This document shows, piece after piece, positions 1 through 8,907 of a stretch of DNA of 64,000 nt. Under the pieces are notes generated by a model. The model was not told the origin of the DNA. It was given only the letters and a program-made list of their open reading frames with translations, and did not search any database. Numbering within the stretch: the first letter of the stretch is position 1; every line of letters begins with the position of its first letter. A program made the translations under genes and the position numbers. Origin of the DNA: AWTP1-13 sp041288195 (GTDB lineage Bacteria; Pseudomonadota; Alphaproteobacteria; Rhizobiales; Hyphomicrobiaceae); NCBI GenBank assembly GCA_041288195.1, contig JBGGME010000045.1, positions 6,865 to 70,864 of the forward strand, given 5' to 3'.

Positions 1-1121
1 CGCGCAAGTCCGTGCACGAGCCGATGGCGACCGGCCTCAAGGCCATCGACGCGCTGATCCCCGTCGGCCGCGGCCAGCGCGAACTCATCATCGGCGACCG
101 CCAGACCGGCAAGACCGCCATCATCCTCGACACCTTCCTCAACCAGAAGTCGATCAACCAGAGCACCGACGAGAAGGTGAAGCTCTACTGCGTCTACGTC
201 GCCGTCGGACAGAAGCGCTCCACCGTCGCCCAGTTCGTCAAGGTGCTGGAGGAGAGAGGGGCACTCGAGTACTCGATCGTGGTGGCCGCCACCGCCTCCG
301 ACCCCGCGCCGATGCAGTACCTGGCACCGTTCACCGGCTGCACCATGGGCGAATACTTCCGCGACAACGGCATGCACGCCGTGATCGCCTACGACGACCT
401 CTCCAAGCAGGCCGTCGCCTACCGCCAGATGTCGCTGCTGCTGCGCCGCCCGCCGGGCCGCGAGGCCTATCCCGGCGACGTCTTCTACCTCCATTCGCGC
501 CTGCTGGAACGCGCCGCCAAGCTCAACGAGGGCCACGGCGCGGGCTCGCTCACCGCGCTTCCCGTGATCGAGACCCAGGCCAACGACGTCTCCGCCTACA
601 TCCCGACCAACGTGATCTCCATCACGGATGGCCAGATCTTCCTCGAGACCGACCTCTTCTATCAGGGCATCCGCCCCGCCGTGAACGTCGGCATCTCCGT
701 GTCGCGCGTCGGCTCCTCGGCGCAGATCAAGGCCATGAAGCAGGTGGCCGGCCGCATCAAGGGCGAGCTTGCCCAGTACCGCGAGATGGCGGCCTTCGCT
801 CAGTTCGGCTCCGACCTCGACGCCGTGACGCAGAGGCTTCTGGCGCGTGGCTCGCGTCTGACCGAGCTCTTGAAGCAGCCGCAGTTCTCGCCGCTCAAGG
901 TCGAGGAGCAGGTAGCCGTGATCTTCGCGGGCACGCGCGGCTATCTGGACCCGATCCCGGTTGCCGCGGTCGGCAAGTTCGAGCAGCAGCTGCTGCGCCT
1001 CCTGCGCGAGGAGCATGGCTCCCTGCTCGGCGACATCGCCACCAAGAAGGAGATCACCGCCGACACCGAGAAGAAGCTCGTCGGCGTGCTCGACAATTTC
1101 GCCAAGAACTTCGCGGCGTGA
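1..1121 (+). CDS. atpA: ATP synthase F1 subunit alpha (5' partial)
   Basis: Regulatory and nucleotide-binding alpha subunit of the F1 catalytic head of ATP synthase, on the cytoplasmic face of the inner membrane. The frame runs in from the window edge: the first readable residues are RKSVHEP, internal to the family, and roughly the first 135-140 of about 510 residues are missing. The P-loop GDRQTGKT is at fragment residues about 31-38. The typical alpha segments AYRQMSLLLRRPPGREAYPGD and ITDGQIFLE follow, and the gene ends with the family's normal C-terminus. It is the first visible gene of the F1 operon, followed after 130 bp by atpG. The gap holds a palindromic repeat. Identity is certain. 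Confidence 0.98.
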   Translation, partial: RKSVHEPMATGLKAIDALIPVGRGQRELIIGDRQTGKTAIILDTFLNQKSINQSTDEKVKLYCVYVAVGQKRSTVAQFVKVLEERGALEYSIVVAATASDPAPMQYLAPFTGCTMGEYFRDNGMHAVIAYDDLSKQAVAYRQMSLLLRRPPGREAYPGDVFYLHSRLLERAAKLNEGHGAGSLTALPVIETQANDVSAYIPTNVISITDGQIFLETDLFYQGIRPAVNVGISVSRVGSSAQIKAMKQVAGRIKGELAQYREMAAFAQFGSDLDAVTQRLLARGSRLTELLKQPQFSPLKVEEQVAVIFAGTRGYLDPIPVAAVGKFEQQLLRLLREEHGSLLGDIATKKEITADTEKKLVGVLDNFAKNFAA

Positions 1122-1123
1122 AT

Positions 1124-1225
1124 GTCATCCCGGAGGTCGCGTCAGCGACCATCCGGGACCCAGGGGCTCGGTGCTCCTGGGCGTGACTGGGTCCCGGCTC
1201 TTCGCTGTGCGAAGGCCGGGATGAC
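1124..1225. repeat. GTCATCCCGG-family palindromic repeat between atpA and atpG
   Basis: Outer arms GTCATCCCGG (1124-1133) and CCGGGATGAC (1216-1225) are perfect inverted complements. Inside are further paired pieces, GGTCGCGTCAGCGACC and two copies of the GGGACCCA/TGGGTCCC pair. The same arms or close variants recur at 30208-30368, 41611-41719 and 46759-46857, so this is a dispersed intergenic repeat of the REP type. It is transcribed between atpA and atpG and could fold in the mRNA. No ORF of its own is credible. Confidence 0.85.
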
Positions 1226-1251
1226 AAAAGCGAAAAGACAAAGACGGCACA

Positions 1252-2142
1252 ATGCCCAGCCTCAAAGACCTCAGGAACCGCATCGGCTCGGTGAAGGCCA
1301 CGCGCAAGATCACCAAGGCCATGCAGATGGTGGCCGCGGCCAAGCTGCGCCGCGCCCAGGAGGCGGCCACCGCCGCCCGGCCCTATGCCGAGCACATGGA
1401 TCGCGTGCTCGCCAACCTCAACAAGCGCATCACCGGCCGGCAAGGCGCTTCGCCCCTCCTCGTCGGCACCGGCAAGGACGAGGTGCACCTCCTCGTCGTC
1501 ATGACGGCCGAACGCGGGCTGTGCGGCGGCTTCAACTCCAACATCGTGCGGCTCGCCCGCGCCGACGCCCAGCGGCTCGCGCGCGAGGGCAAGACGGTCA
1601 AGATGCTGTGCGTGGGCCGTAAGGGAAACGACCAGCTGCGCCGCGACTACGCGCGCCAGATCATCGAGCGGGTGGATCTCAAGGGCGTGAAGCAGGTGAG
1701 CTTCGCCAACGCGCATGAGATCGCGGGCAAGCTGCGGGCCCGGTTCGAGGCTGGCGAGTTCGACGTTGCCACGCTCTATTTCGCACAGTTCAAGTCGGTC
1801 ATCAGCCAGAAGCCGACCGCCCTGCAGCTGATCCCCGTCAAGCTTCCCGTCGAAACGGCAGCCGCCGATGGCGCCGCGGCCCCCGCCGCGGTCTACGAGT
1901 ACGAGCCCGACGAGGCGGAGGTGCTCAACTACCTGCTGCCGCGCAACATCTCCGCCCAGATCTTCCGCGGCCTGCTCGAGAACGCCGCCTCCGAGCAGGG
2001 CGCCCGCATGAGCGCCATGGATGCCGCCACCCGCAACGCCGGCGAGATGATCGACAAGCTGACGATGCGCTACAACCGGGCGCGCCAGGCCAACATCACC
2101 AAGGAGCTGATCGAGATCATCTCCGGCGCCGAGGCGCTGTGA
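1252..2142 (+). CDS. atpG: ATP synthase F1 subunit gamma
   Basis: Central rotating stalk of F1, coupling proton flow through F0 to ATP formation. The 296-residue protein has the diagnostic N-terminal coiled-coil helix beginning MPSLKDLRNRIGSVKATRKI, the GLCGGFNSN segment (residues about 84-92), and the C-terminal helix with ARMSAMDAATRNA. Length fits alphaproteobacterial gamma subunits. The ATG is the family start. It lies between atpA and atpD, and each gap contains a different repeat element. Confidence 0.98.
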   Translation: MPSLKDLRNRIGSVKATRKITKAMQMVAAAKLRRAQEAATAARPYAEHMDRVLANLNKRITGRQGASPLLVGTGKDEVHLLVVMTAERGLCGGFNSNIVRLARADAQRLAREGKTVKMLCVGRKGNDQLRRDYARQIIERVDLKGVKQVSFANAHEIAGKLRARFEAGEFDVATLYFAQFKSVISQKPTALQLIPVKLPVETAAADGAAAPAAVYEYEPDEAEVLNYLLPRNISAQIFRGLLENAASEQGARMSAMDAATRNAGEMIDKLTMRYNRARQANITKELIEIISGAEAL

Positions 2143-2147
2143 ACAAT

Positions 2148-2238
2148 GTAGTGTCGGGTTAGGCCGCAAGGCCGTAACCCAACAGGGACTTGCCGCTGAG
2201 ATTGTTGGGTTACGCGCTGCTGCGCTGACCCAACCTAC
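2148..2238. repeat. GTAGGTTGGGTTA-family palindromic repeat between atpG and atpD
   Basis: The element opens with GTAGTGTCGGGTTA and closes with TGACCCAACCTAC. Between them are an internal GGCCGCAAGGCC hairpin flanked by GGGTTA/TAACCC and a second half TTGGGTTACGCGC. The same building blocks occur as a double unit at 37007-37164. This is a dispersed intergenic palindromic element, distinct in sequence from the one between atpA and atpG. No coding potential is seen. Confidence 0.8.
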
Positions 2239-2273
2239 GAGAGCCGAGAACTGAAGGACTGGGAACAGGAACC

Positions 2274-3710
<1,437 letters not shown>

Positions 3711-3729
3711 CCCAGAAGGGAGCGAGGGC

Positions 3730-3981
3730 ATGTCGGCAGGCACAGGCAAGTTCGGCAGCTGCTGCGAGATCATGAAGGACGTGCTGGAGAGCGACGAGTT
3801 CGAGCCGCTGATCGCCGAGGACGACGACGGCATCCTGTACATGTCGATCGGCGTCGTCGACGCCGAGAAGGAGGACGAGCCCAACATGGTCGACCACCCC
3901 GTGTTCTTCTGCCCCTTCTGCGGCACCAAGGTGCAGTCGCCCGAGGAGGTCGACGCCAAGACCGGCGGGCAGACCAACTAG
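3730..3981 (+). CDS. small zinc-ribbon-like protein encoded between atpD and atpC
   Basis: Not assigned to a named family. The 83-residue acidic protein carries a CC pair near residues 15-16 (GSCCEIMKD) and a CPFC knuckle near residues 60-63 (VFFCPFCGTK). That gives four cysteines in a layout typical of a small rubredoxin-like zinc ribbon. The ATG lies 19 bp after the atpD stop, preceded by the strong Shine-Dalgarno AAGGGAGCGAGGGC, so it is almost surely co-transcribed with atpD. Codon use looks like its neighbours. It might bind metal or regulate the enzyme, but that is inference from position alone. Confidence 0.8.
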   Translation: MSAGTGKFGSCCEIMKDVLESDEFEPLIAEDDDGILYMSIGVVDAEKEDEPNMVDHPVFFCPFCGTKVQSPEEVDAKTGGQTN

Positions 3982-4024
3982 AATGGCCAACTGAAGCTTC
4001 CCCATAGGCAACCCGGCGCGAGCG

Positions 4025-4061
4025 GGGGCATCGGCCAGGATGGCTGCAGCCGATGGTCCCC
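4025..4061 (+). promoter_or_regulatory. hairpin in the 139-bp gap before atpC
   Basis: GGGG (4025-4028) plus ATCGGC (4030-4035) pair with GCCGAT (4049-4054) plus CCCC (4058-4061), leaving a 13-nt loop. No T-run follows, so a simple intrinsic terminator is unlikely. RNA processing or pausing between the zinc-ribbon ORF and atpC is possible. The rest of the gap shows nothing recognisable. Confidence 0.4.
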
Positions 4062-4120
4062 TCGCCCGAAGACGAGCCCGCAGCCCAATCCCGCAACGCC
4101 AGCAAGAGTACTCCTAGAGC

Positions 4121-4516
4121 ATGGCAGGCACGTTCAAGTTCGAGCTGGTGACGCCCGAGCGCATGGCGCTCTCGCAGGACGCCACGCAGGTGCTGGTTCC
4201 GGGGGTGGAGGGCGAGTTCACGGTGCTGCCCGGCCATGCGCCGGTCATCTCGGCGCTGCGCCCCGGCGTGATCGAGGTCACCCTCGCCGAGAGCGGCGAG
4301 ACGGAGCGCATCTTCGTCAAGGGCGGCTTTGCCGAGGTGGACGCGGACCGCGTCACGGTGCTGGCCGAGCGCGCGATGGCGGTCGACCAGATGAGCGCGG
4401 ATGTAGTCACCGCCGAGCTGGAGAGGGCCGAGGCCGAACTCGCCGCTGCCGCCGACGACGCCTCCCGCCTTGCCGCGGCTTCCGCGGTGGAGCGGCTGCG
4501 CGCTATGGGGCGTTGA
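4121..4516 (+). CDS. atpC: ATP synthase F1 subunit epsilon
   Basis: Inhibitory and coupling subunit on the foot of the gamma stalk. The 131-residue protein has the N-terminal beta-sandwich (FKFELVTPER, LVPGVEGEFTVLPGHAPVIS, FVKGGFAEV) and a shortened alanine-rich helical C-terminus with AEAELAAA. Length and order fit epsilon. It is the last gene of the F1 operon and is convergent with the membrane-protein gene starting 32 bp further on. The SD is weak, so translation may depend on the upstream mRNA. Confidence 0.97.
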   Translation: MAGTFKFELVTPERMALSQDATQVLVPGVEGEFTVLPGHAPVISALRPGVIEVTLAESGETERIFVKGGFAEVDADRVTVLAERAMAVDQMSADVVTAELERAEAELAAAADDASRLAAASAVERLRAMGR

Positions 4517-4548
4517 GCTGCGCGTGGTGCTTTGCGGGGCAAAATTCC

Positions 4549-6192
4549 TTATGTGTCCACGTAGGCTTCTCTGCGCCGACTGGTGACCGGGAGGCGGCGG
4601 TAGAACGCGAAGGGCGAAGCCTCCACGGTAAATATCCACATGCGGTAGATGCCTTTGATGACTACGAGCACCATCGCGGCGTGAAACCAGAACAATAGTT
4701 GGCCGCTCAGGATGCCATCTGCGATCGGGTCCAGATTTTCCAGCAAGCCTGGAACGCGCACCAGCACGTAGAGTATCAGTGGGACGTTTACCGCAGCCTG
4801 CGACAACAGGGTGATGACGATGCGGGCGGCCGACGCATTCTGCAGACCATAGATCACGTTGAGTGCAATCTGCATCGACGCAAACGCCAGCACTATGCAG
4901 CCGGTCCAATAGATCAGCCGGCGAAACGCCCACCAGATGCGCTTGCGGAACGTGTCCTGGGCGATGAATTCCCGGTCGCGCTCGTTCACGCGCCTAGCCA
5001 GTCCCTCGGCCAGCCAAGCCCGCTGCTCTCGCGGGCAAAGCCAGAAAAGCCAGTTGAAGATCCTATCCATATGGGTCGTGTACACGATGCCGCCGAGGAA
5101 CGTGATGAGCGCCATAAGCGAGATCGCGAACAGTGTTTGCGGCCATACGGGCAAGCCGAATGCCTGGCCCATGTGGTGCAGCACGACGCGCAGCCCCTGC
5201 CATCCCGTCATCTCGGCGAGTGGGAAAATGGCGGTGAGCAGCCAGATCAGCCCCACCAGGATCGTGATCGCCCAGACAACGACGGCGATCGAGGCGGAGG
5301 CGAGAACTGCGAACGCTTGGCCAACTGTAGCTTTGAGCGCTCGCCACAGCTCACGCAACCCGAGGATGCCCGAGATGCGCAGAGTGCTGCCGGGAAAGAC
5401 GGGCGGCTCGCGCAGCGCTTCGCTCTCGTAGAGGAGTTCGGGATTGGTGAGGCTCGGGAGATATGTGGAGGTCGGGAGCCGGAAGTCGGCGGCGAAGAGT
5501 CCCCGCCTGTATTGGACCACGATGCGGCCGGTGACTCGAAGGTATGGCACCTGGCGCATCTTCAGCTTCGTGACCGCGAAACATCGGCGGTCGCGTTCCT
5601 CGAGGTAGTGCCATACGGCACCCTGCGCCAGGCACACGTCGGTGCAGCCTGGCGGCGGTTGTCCATCGGGGCCACCGCTCAATGCGCCGAGCTGGGAAAA
5701 CCGCAAATCGTCGGCGGTCTGCGGCACCCCGAAATGCGCGGGTCCCTCGTTGAGATTGGTGAGGATCGGGTCGTATTGCGGCGTAAACGCGTAGTAGAAA
5801 TTCAGATAGTCGAGGACAATGCCTCTGAGTTCTTCCTCGTCGGTCGGCAGCGAAAGGGAGCACTCGCGATTTGCCCGATCGACGCTGCCCGTCTCGTTGG
5901 CCATTGGGACGAGACGCAGGTGGTTACTGGGCTGACGCTGCTGCGCAACGAAATAGATGCGGTCGGGACGCGCTGCGCCGCTGTGATCCAGGCGCTCAAG
6001 ATAGACGAGCCAGGCGGTGCGATAAAAGCGTAGCGGTGTGCCCCGCAGGACCCATTTGTCTGCCGATCTTGCATCTTTGAGGTCGGACTTCCTCGCGACT
6101 TGGCCCCTGATTTGACGCTCAAGCCCATCAGACAACTCCACAAACTCGCACGCCACGGCGTCCCCCGATTGTGTGCACAAATAGCATATCAT
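4549..6192 (-). CDS. uncharacterised multi-pass membrane protein
   Basis: I do not recognise the family. The 547-residue ORF has a soluble-looking N-terminal half of about 285 residues. Hydrophobic segments follow at about residues 290-325 (long enough for one or two passes), 352-373, 427-450, 457-482 and 498-520, and the C-terminus is basic. No catalytic motif stands out. Its bases are visibly less GC-rich than the flanking atp and nudix genes, which suggests later acquisition. The ATG at 6192 has no obvious Shine-Dalgarno; a later start such as the MANETG methionine is possible. It is convergent with atpC. A coding role is supported by the long open frame and clean topology. Confidence 0.7.
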   Translation of the reverse strand: MICYLCTQSGDAVACEFVELSDGLERQIRGQVARKSDLKDARSADKWVLRGTPLRFYRTAWLVYLERLDHSGAARPDRIYFVAQQRQPSNHLRLVPMANETGSVDRANRECSLSLPTDEEELRGIVLDYLNFYYAFTPQYDPILTNLNEGPAHFGVPQTADDLRFSQLGALSGGPDGQPPPGCTDVCLAQGAVWHYLEERDRRCFAVTKLKMRQVPYLRVTGRIVVQYRRGLFAADFRLPTSTYLPSLTNPELLYESEALREPPVFPGSTLRISGILGLRELWRALKATVGQAFAVLASASIAVVVWAITILVGLIWLLTAIFPLAEMTGWQGLRVVLHHMGQAFGLPVWPQTLFAISLMALITFLGGIVYTTHMDRIFNWLFWLCPREQRAWLAEGLARRVNERDREFIAQDTFRKRIWWAFRRLIYWTGCIVLAFASMQIALNVIYGLQNASAARIVITLLSQAAVNVPLILYVLVRVPGLLENLDPIADGILSGQLLFWFHAAMVLVVIKGIYRMWIFTVEASPFAFYRRLPVTSRRREAYVDT

Positions 6193-6306
6193 AGGAGGGC
6201 AAAATTCCCGCCGTCAACCCAGCTACCCGCACTACGCTCGGGGCGCCCCTGCGCTCGGGAGATGTTGGAGCTGCTCAAAGAAGTGAGGACGGCACGCCCG
6301 GCGCGC

Positions 6307-6807
6307 CTACCCCACATGCGCCGCGAACGCGGCAACCACGTCGGCGTAGACCTTGCGCTTGAAGGGCACGATCAGCCTGGACAACTCGGCGGCGGGGGCC
6401 CAGCGCCAGGCGTCGAACTCGGCCTTGTGGCCGCGCCGCGGGGCGATGTCGATCTCTGCGTCGTCACCCTCGAAGCGCATGGCGAACCACTTCTGCCGCT
6501 GCCCGCGGTAGCGCCCCTTGAGCGCGATGCCCATGAGCTCGTCGGGCAGGTCGTAGGAGAACCAGCCGGGCGCCTCGGCCAGCAGCTTGACGCTCGTGAC
6601 CCCGGTCTCCTCCTCGAGCTCGCGCAGCGCCGCAGCCGCCGCGGACTCGCCGGCTGTGATGCCGCCCTGCGGCATCTGCCAGATATGCGCAAAGCCGTCG
6701 CCGGCCCACTTCGGTCGGCGGCGCCCGACCCACACCAGCCCGCGCCGGTTGATCAGCATGATCCCGACGCAGGGGCGGTAGGGCAGATCGAGCTGGGTGA
6801 GGGCCAT
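6307..6807 (-). CDS. RppH-like Nudix RNA pyrophosphohydrolase, copy 1
   Basis: Predicted to remove pyrophosphate from 5'-triphosphorylated RNA (the RppH role) or to cleave dinucleoside polyphosphates. The 166-residue protein has the RppH opening YRPCVGIMLINRRGLVWVGRR, the WQMPQGGI strand, and a complete Nudix box: G, five residues, E, seven residues, REL, one residue, EE, one residue, GV (residues about 48-70). The family block GRYRGQRQKWF and the C-terminal FDAWRWAP and IVPFKRKVY segments follow. A paralogue with the same architecture lies 170 bp upstream on the same strand. Which copy is the true RppH cannot be told from sequence. Confidence 0.93.
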   Translation of the reverse strand: MALTQLDLPYRPCVGIMLINRRGLVWVGRRRPKWAGDGFAHIWQMPQGGITAGESAAAAALRELEEETGVTSVKLLAEAPGWFSYDLPDELMGIALKGRYRGQRQKWFAMRFEGDDAEIDIAPRRGHKAEFDAWRWAPAAELSRLIVPFKRKVYADVVAAFAAHVG

Positions 6808-6977
6808 GTTGCTGCGCGACCGATCGTCTTCTAGGCGCTATTGGACAATAGTTCAGTGATTTGCCCGCTTTGTCACGCCAAACCGTGTCCGTTTGGTTGC
6901 CACGGTCGCGCGCGGCCTTGGCGAGAGCAAGGCGGGCAGCAGGCGCGAAGCCCAGACAAAACGGACAGGCCCGCTCG

Positions 6978-7493
6978 TCAGGCTTCGGGGCGCGCCAGCG
7001 GCGCGAAATCGCGCACCAGCTCCTCGTAGACGCCGCGCTTGAACGGCACGATCAAGCCGACCAGCTCGCTCATCTTCGCCCAGCGCCAGCTGTCGAACTC
7101 GGGCGCATGGCCGGGCCGCTCGAGGGCGATCTCCGCCTCCTCGCCCCTGAAGCGGGCCGCGAACCACTTCTGCCTCTGCCCGCGATAGCGCCCGCCCCAG
7201 GCCTTGGGCCGCAGCGCCTCGGGGAGGTCGTAGGTGTACCAGCGCGGGCTTTCGGCGACGATCGTCACCGACCGGATGCCGGTCTCCTCGTCGAGCTCGC
7301 GCAGCGCGGCCTGGCGAGGATCCTCGCGCTCGTCGATGCCGCCCTGCGGCATCTGCCACCAGGCGCCGGGACCTTCGGGCTCGCTCGGCGCATCGGGGCG
7401 CCGGCCGATCCACACCAGCCCCTCGCGGTTCAGCACCATGATGCCCACGCAGGGCCGATAGGCCGATGCATCGCTCGCCATTGGCGCCTCCAA
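6978..7493 (-). CDS. RppH-like Nudix RNA pyrophosphohydrolase, copy 2
   Basis: Tandem paralogue of the gene at 6307-6807. It shares YRPCVGIMVLNREGLVWIGRR, WQMPQGGI, an intact Nudix box ending RELDEETGI, GRYRGQRQKWF and IVPFKRGVY. It differs by a longer loop (DAPSEPEGPGA) before the Nudix box. The frame opens at MEAP, but the MASDAS methionine four codons later is an equally good start. It sits 58 bp downstream of ctpA on the same strand, the usual place of rppH in alphaproteobacteria, which mildly favours this copy as the ancestral one. Confidence 0.93.
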   Translation of the reverse strand: MEAPMASDASAYRPCVGIMVLNREGLVWIGRRPDAPSEPEGPGAWWQMPQGGIDEREDPRQAALRELDEETGIRSVTIVAESPRWYTYDLPEALRPKAWGGRYRGQRQKWFAARFRGEEAEIALERPGHAPEFDSWRWAKMSELVGLIVPFKRGVYEELVRDFAPLARPEA

Positions 7494-7551
7494 ACGCCGT
7501 GGGCGCCGAAGCGGCGCCCACGCTCAACTCGCGAAACCAAGCAGCCCGTGC

Positions 7552-8907
7552 CTACTTCTGCTTCGGCTGCCCGCCCTGCTCGGGCGTGGGCGTGGGTGCC
7601 GCCTCGGCCTTCTGCGGCAGGGCCGGCAGCGGCTCGCCGCGCAACATCTTGAGCGCGTACTGCAGCTGCGTGTCCTTCTCGGCCTCCTTCGGCACGTAGT
7701 TGGAGGAGCCCGAGCCTTCCTTGCCGCTGTCGCTCTTGAGATGGCCGCGCAGGCCGGACTCGCTCGGCATCCGGTTGTTGCGCGACTGCAGCTCCGGCGG
7801 CAGCTCCTGCTCGACGACGACGTCGGGATCGATGCCCTTGGCCTGGATCGAGCGCCCGGCGGGCGTGTAGTAGCGCGCCGTGGTCAGTCGGATCGCGCCG
7901 TTGGCGCCGAGCGGGATGATGGTCTGCACCGAGCCCTTGCCGAACGAGCGCGTGCCGATCACGGTCGCGCGCTTGTGGTCCTGAAGGGCGCCCGCCACGA
8001 TCTCGGAAGCCGACGCCGAGCCGCCATTGATCAGCACGATGACCGGCTTGCCGTCGCTGATGTCGCCGGGGCGGGCGTTGGCGCGCTGCGTCTCCTCGAG
8101 GCCGCGACCCTTGGTGAGCACGATGGCGCCCTTGTCGAGGAAGTCGTCGGACACCGCGATCGCCTGGTCGAGCAGGCCGCCCGGGTTGCCTCTGAGATCG
8201 ATCACGTAGCCCTTGAGATTCTTGACGCTCTTCTTGAGGCTTTCGACCGACTTCACGAGGTTGGCGTGGGTCTGCTCGTTGAAGGTGGAGACCTTGACGT
8301 AGATCACGTCGTTCTCGAGGCGTGCCTTCACCGCGTTGATGCGGATCACGTCGCGCACGATCTTCACGTCGAACGGGTCATCCCGCCCCTTGCGCACGAT
8401 CGTGAGCGTGATCGGCGTATTGACGGGCCCGCGCATCTTCTCGACCGCCTGCTCGAGCGTGAGGCCGACGATCTGCTCGTTGTCGAGGTGGGTGATCAGG
8501 TCGTTGGTCTGCAATCCCGCCTTGGCCGCCGGCGTGTCGTCGATGGGCGAGACCACCTTGACCACGCCGTTCTCCATCGTCACCTCGATGCCGAGGCCGC
8601 CGAACTCGCCGCGCGTCTGCACCTGCATGTCGCGGAAGTTCTTGGGGTTGAGGTAGGCCGAGTGCGGATCGAGGGCGGCCAGCATGCCGTTGATGGCCGA
8701 GTCGATCAGGGTCGCATCGTCGGGCTTGTCGACGTAGTCGCTGCGTACGCGCTCGAGCACGTCGCCGAACAGGTCGAGCTGCTTGTAGATCTCGGAGTTG
8801 TTCGAGGTGGCCGAGTAGGTCCTCGTGACATTCAGGAGGGTCGTGGCACCGGCGAGGCACGCCAGCATCACGAAAGTCCAGAATGCATAGTCCGATTTGC
8901 GCGTCAT
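7552..8907 (-). CDS. ctpA: C-terminal processing peptidase (S41 family)
   Basis: Periplasmic serine protease that trims or degrades envelope proteins. The start at 8907 (MTRKSDYAFW) is chosen because its ATG overlaps the TGA of envC as ATGA; the frame stays open ten codons further upstream. An N-terminal membrane anchor (residues about 8-25) is followed by a PDZ domain (about 85-165) and the S41 core. The catalytic serine lies in NGGSASASEIVAGAL and the lysine in RSFGKGSVQ. The tail is low-complexity and rich in Pro, Ala and Gln. Translational coupling to envC fits a shared role in cell-wall remodelling. Confidence 0.95.
   Translation of the reverse strand: MTRKSDYAFWTFVMLACLAGATTLLNVTRTYSATSNNSEIYKQLDLFGDVLERVRSDYVDKPDDATLIDSAINGMLAALDPHSAYLNPKNFRDMQVQTRGEFGGLGIEVTMENGVVKVVSPIDDTPAAKAGLQTNDLITHLDNEQIVGLTLEQAVEKMRGPVNTPITLTIVRKGRDDPFDVKIVRDVIRINAVKARLENDVIYVKVSTFNEQTHANLVKSVESLKKSVKNLKGYVIDLRGNPGGLLDQAIAVSDDFLDKGAIVLTKGRGLEETQRANARPGDISDGKPVIVLINGGSASASEIVAGALQDHKRATVIGTRSFGKGSVQTIIPLGANGAIRLTTARYYTPAGRSIQAKGIDPDVVVEQELPPELQSRNNRMPSESGLRGHLKSDSGKEGSGSSNYVPKEAEKDTQLQYALKMLRGEPLPALPQKAEAAPTPTPEQGGQPKQK

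Noticed and set aside
6878..6896. Terminator between the two RppH genes (CCAAAC-GTTTGG hairpin)
   Set aside because: A 6-bp stem is present but no T-run follows on either strand.
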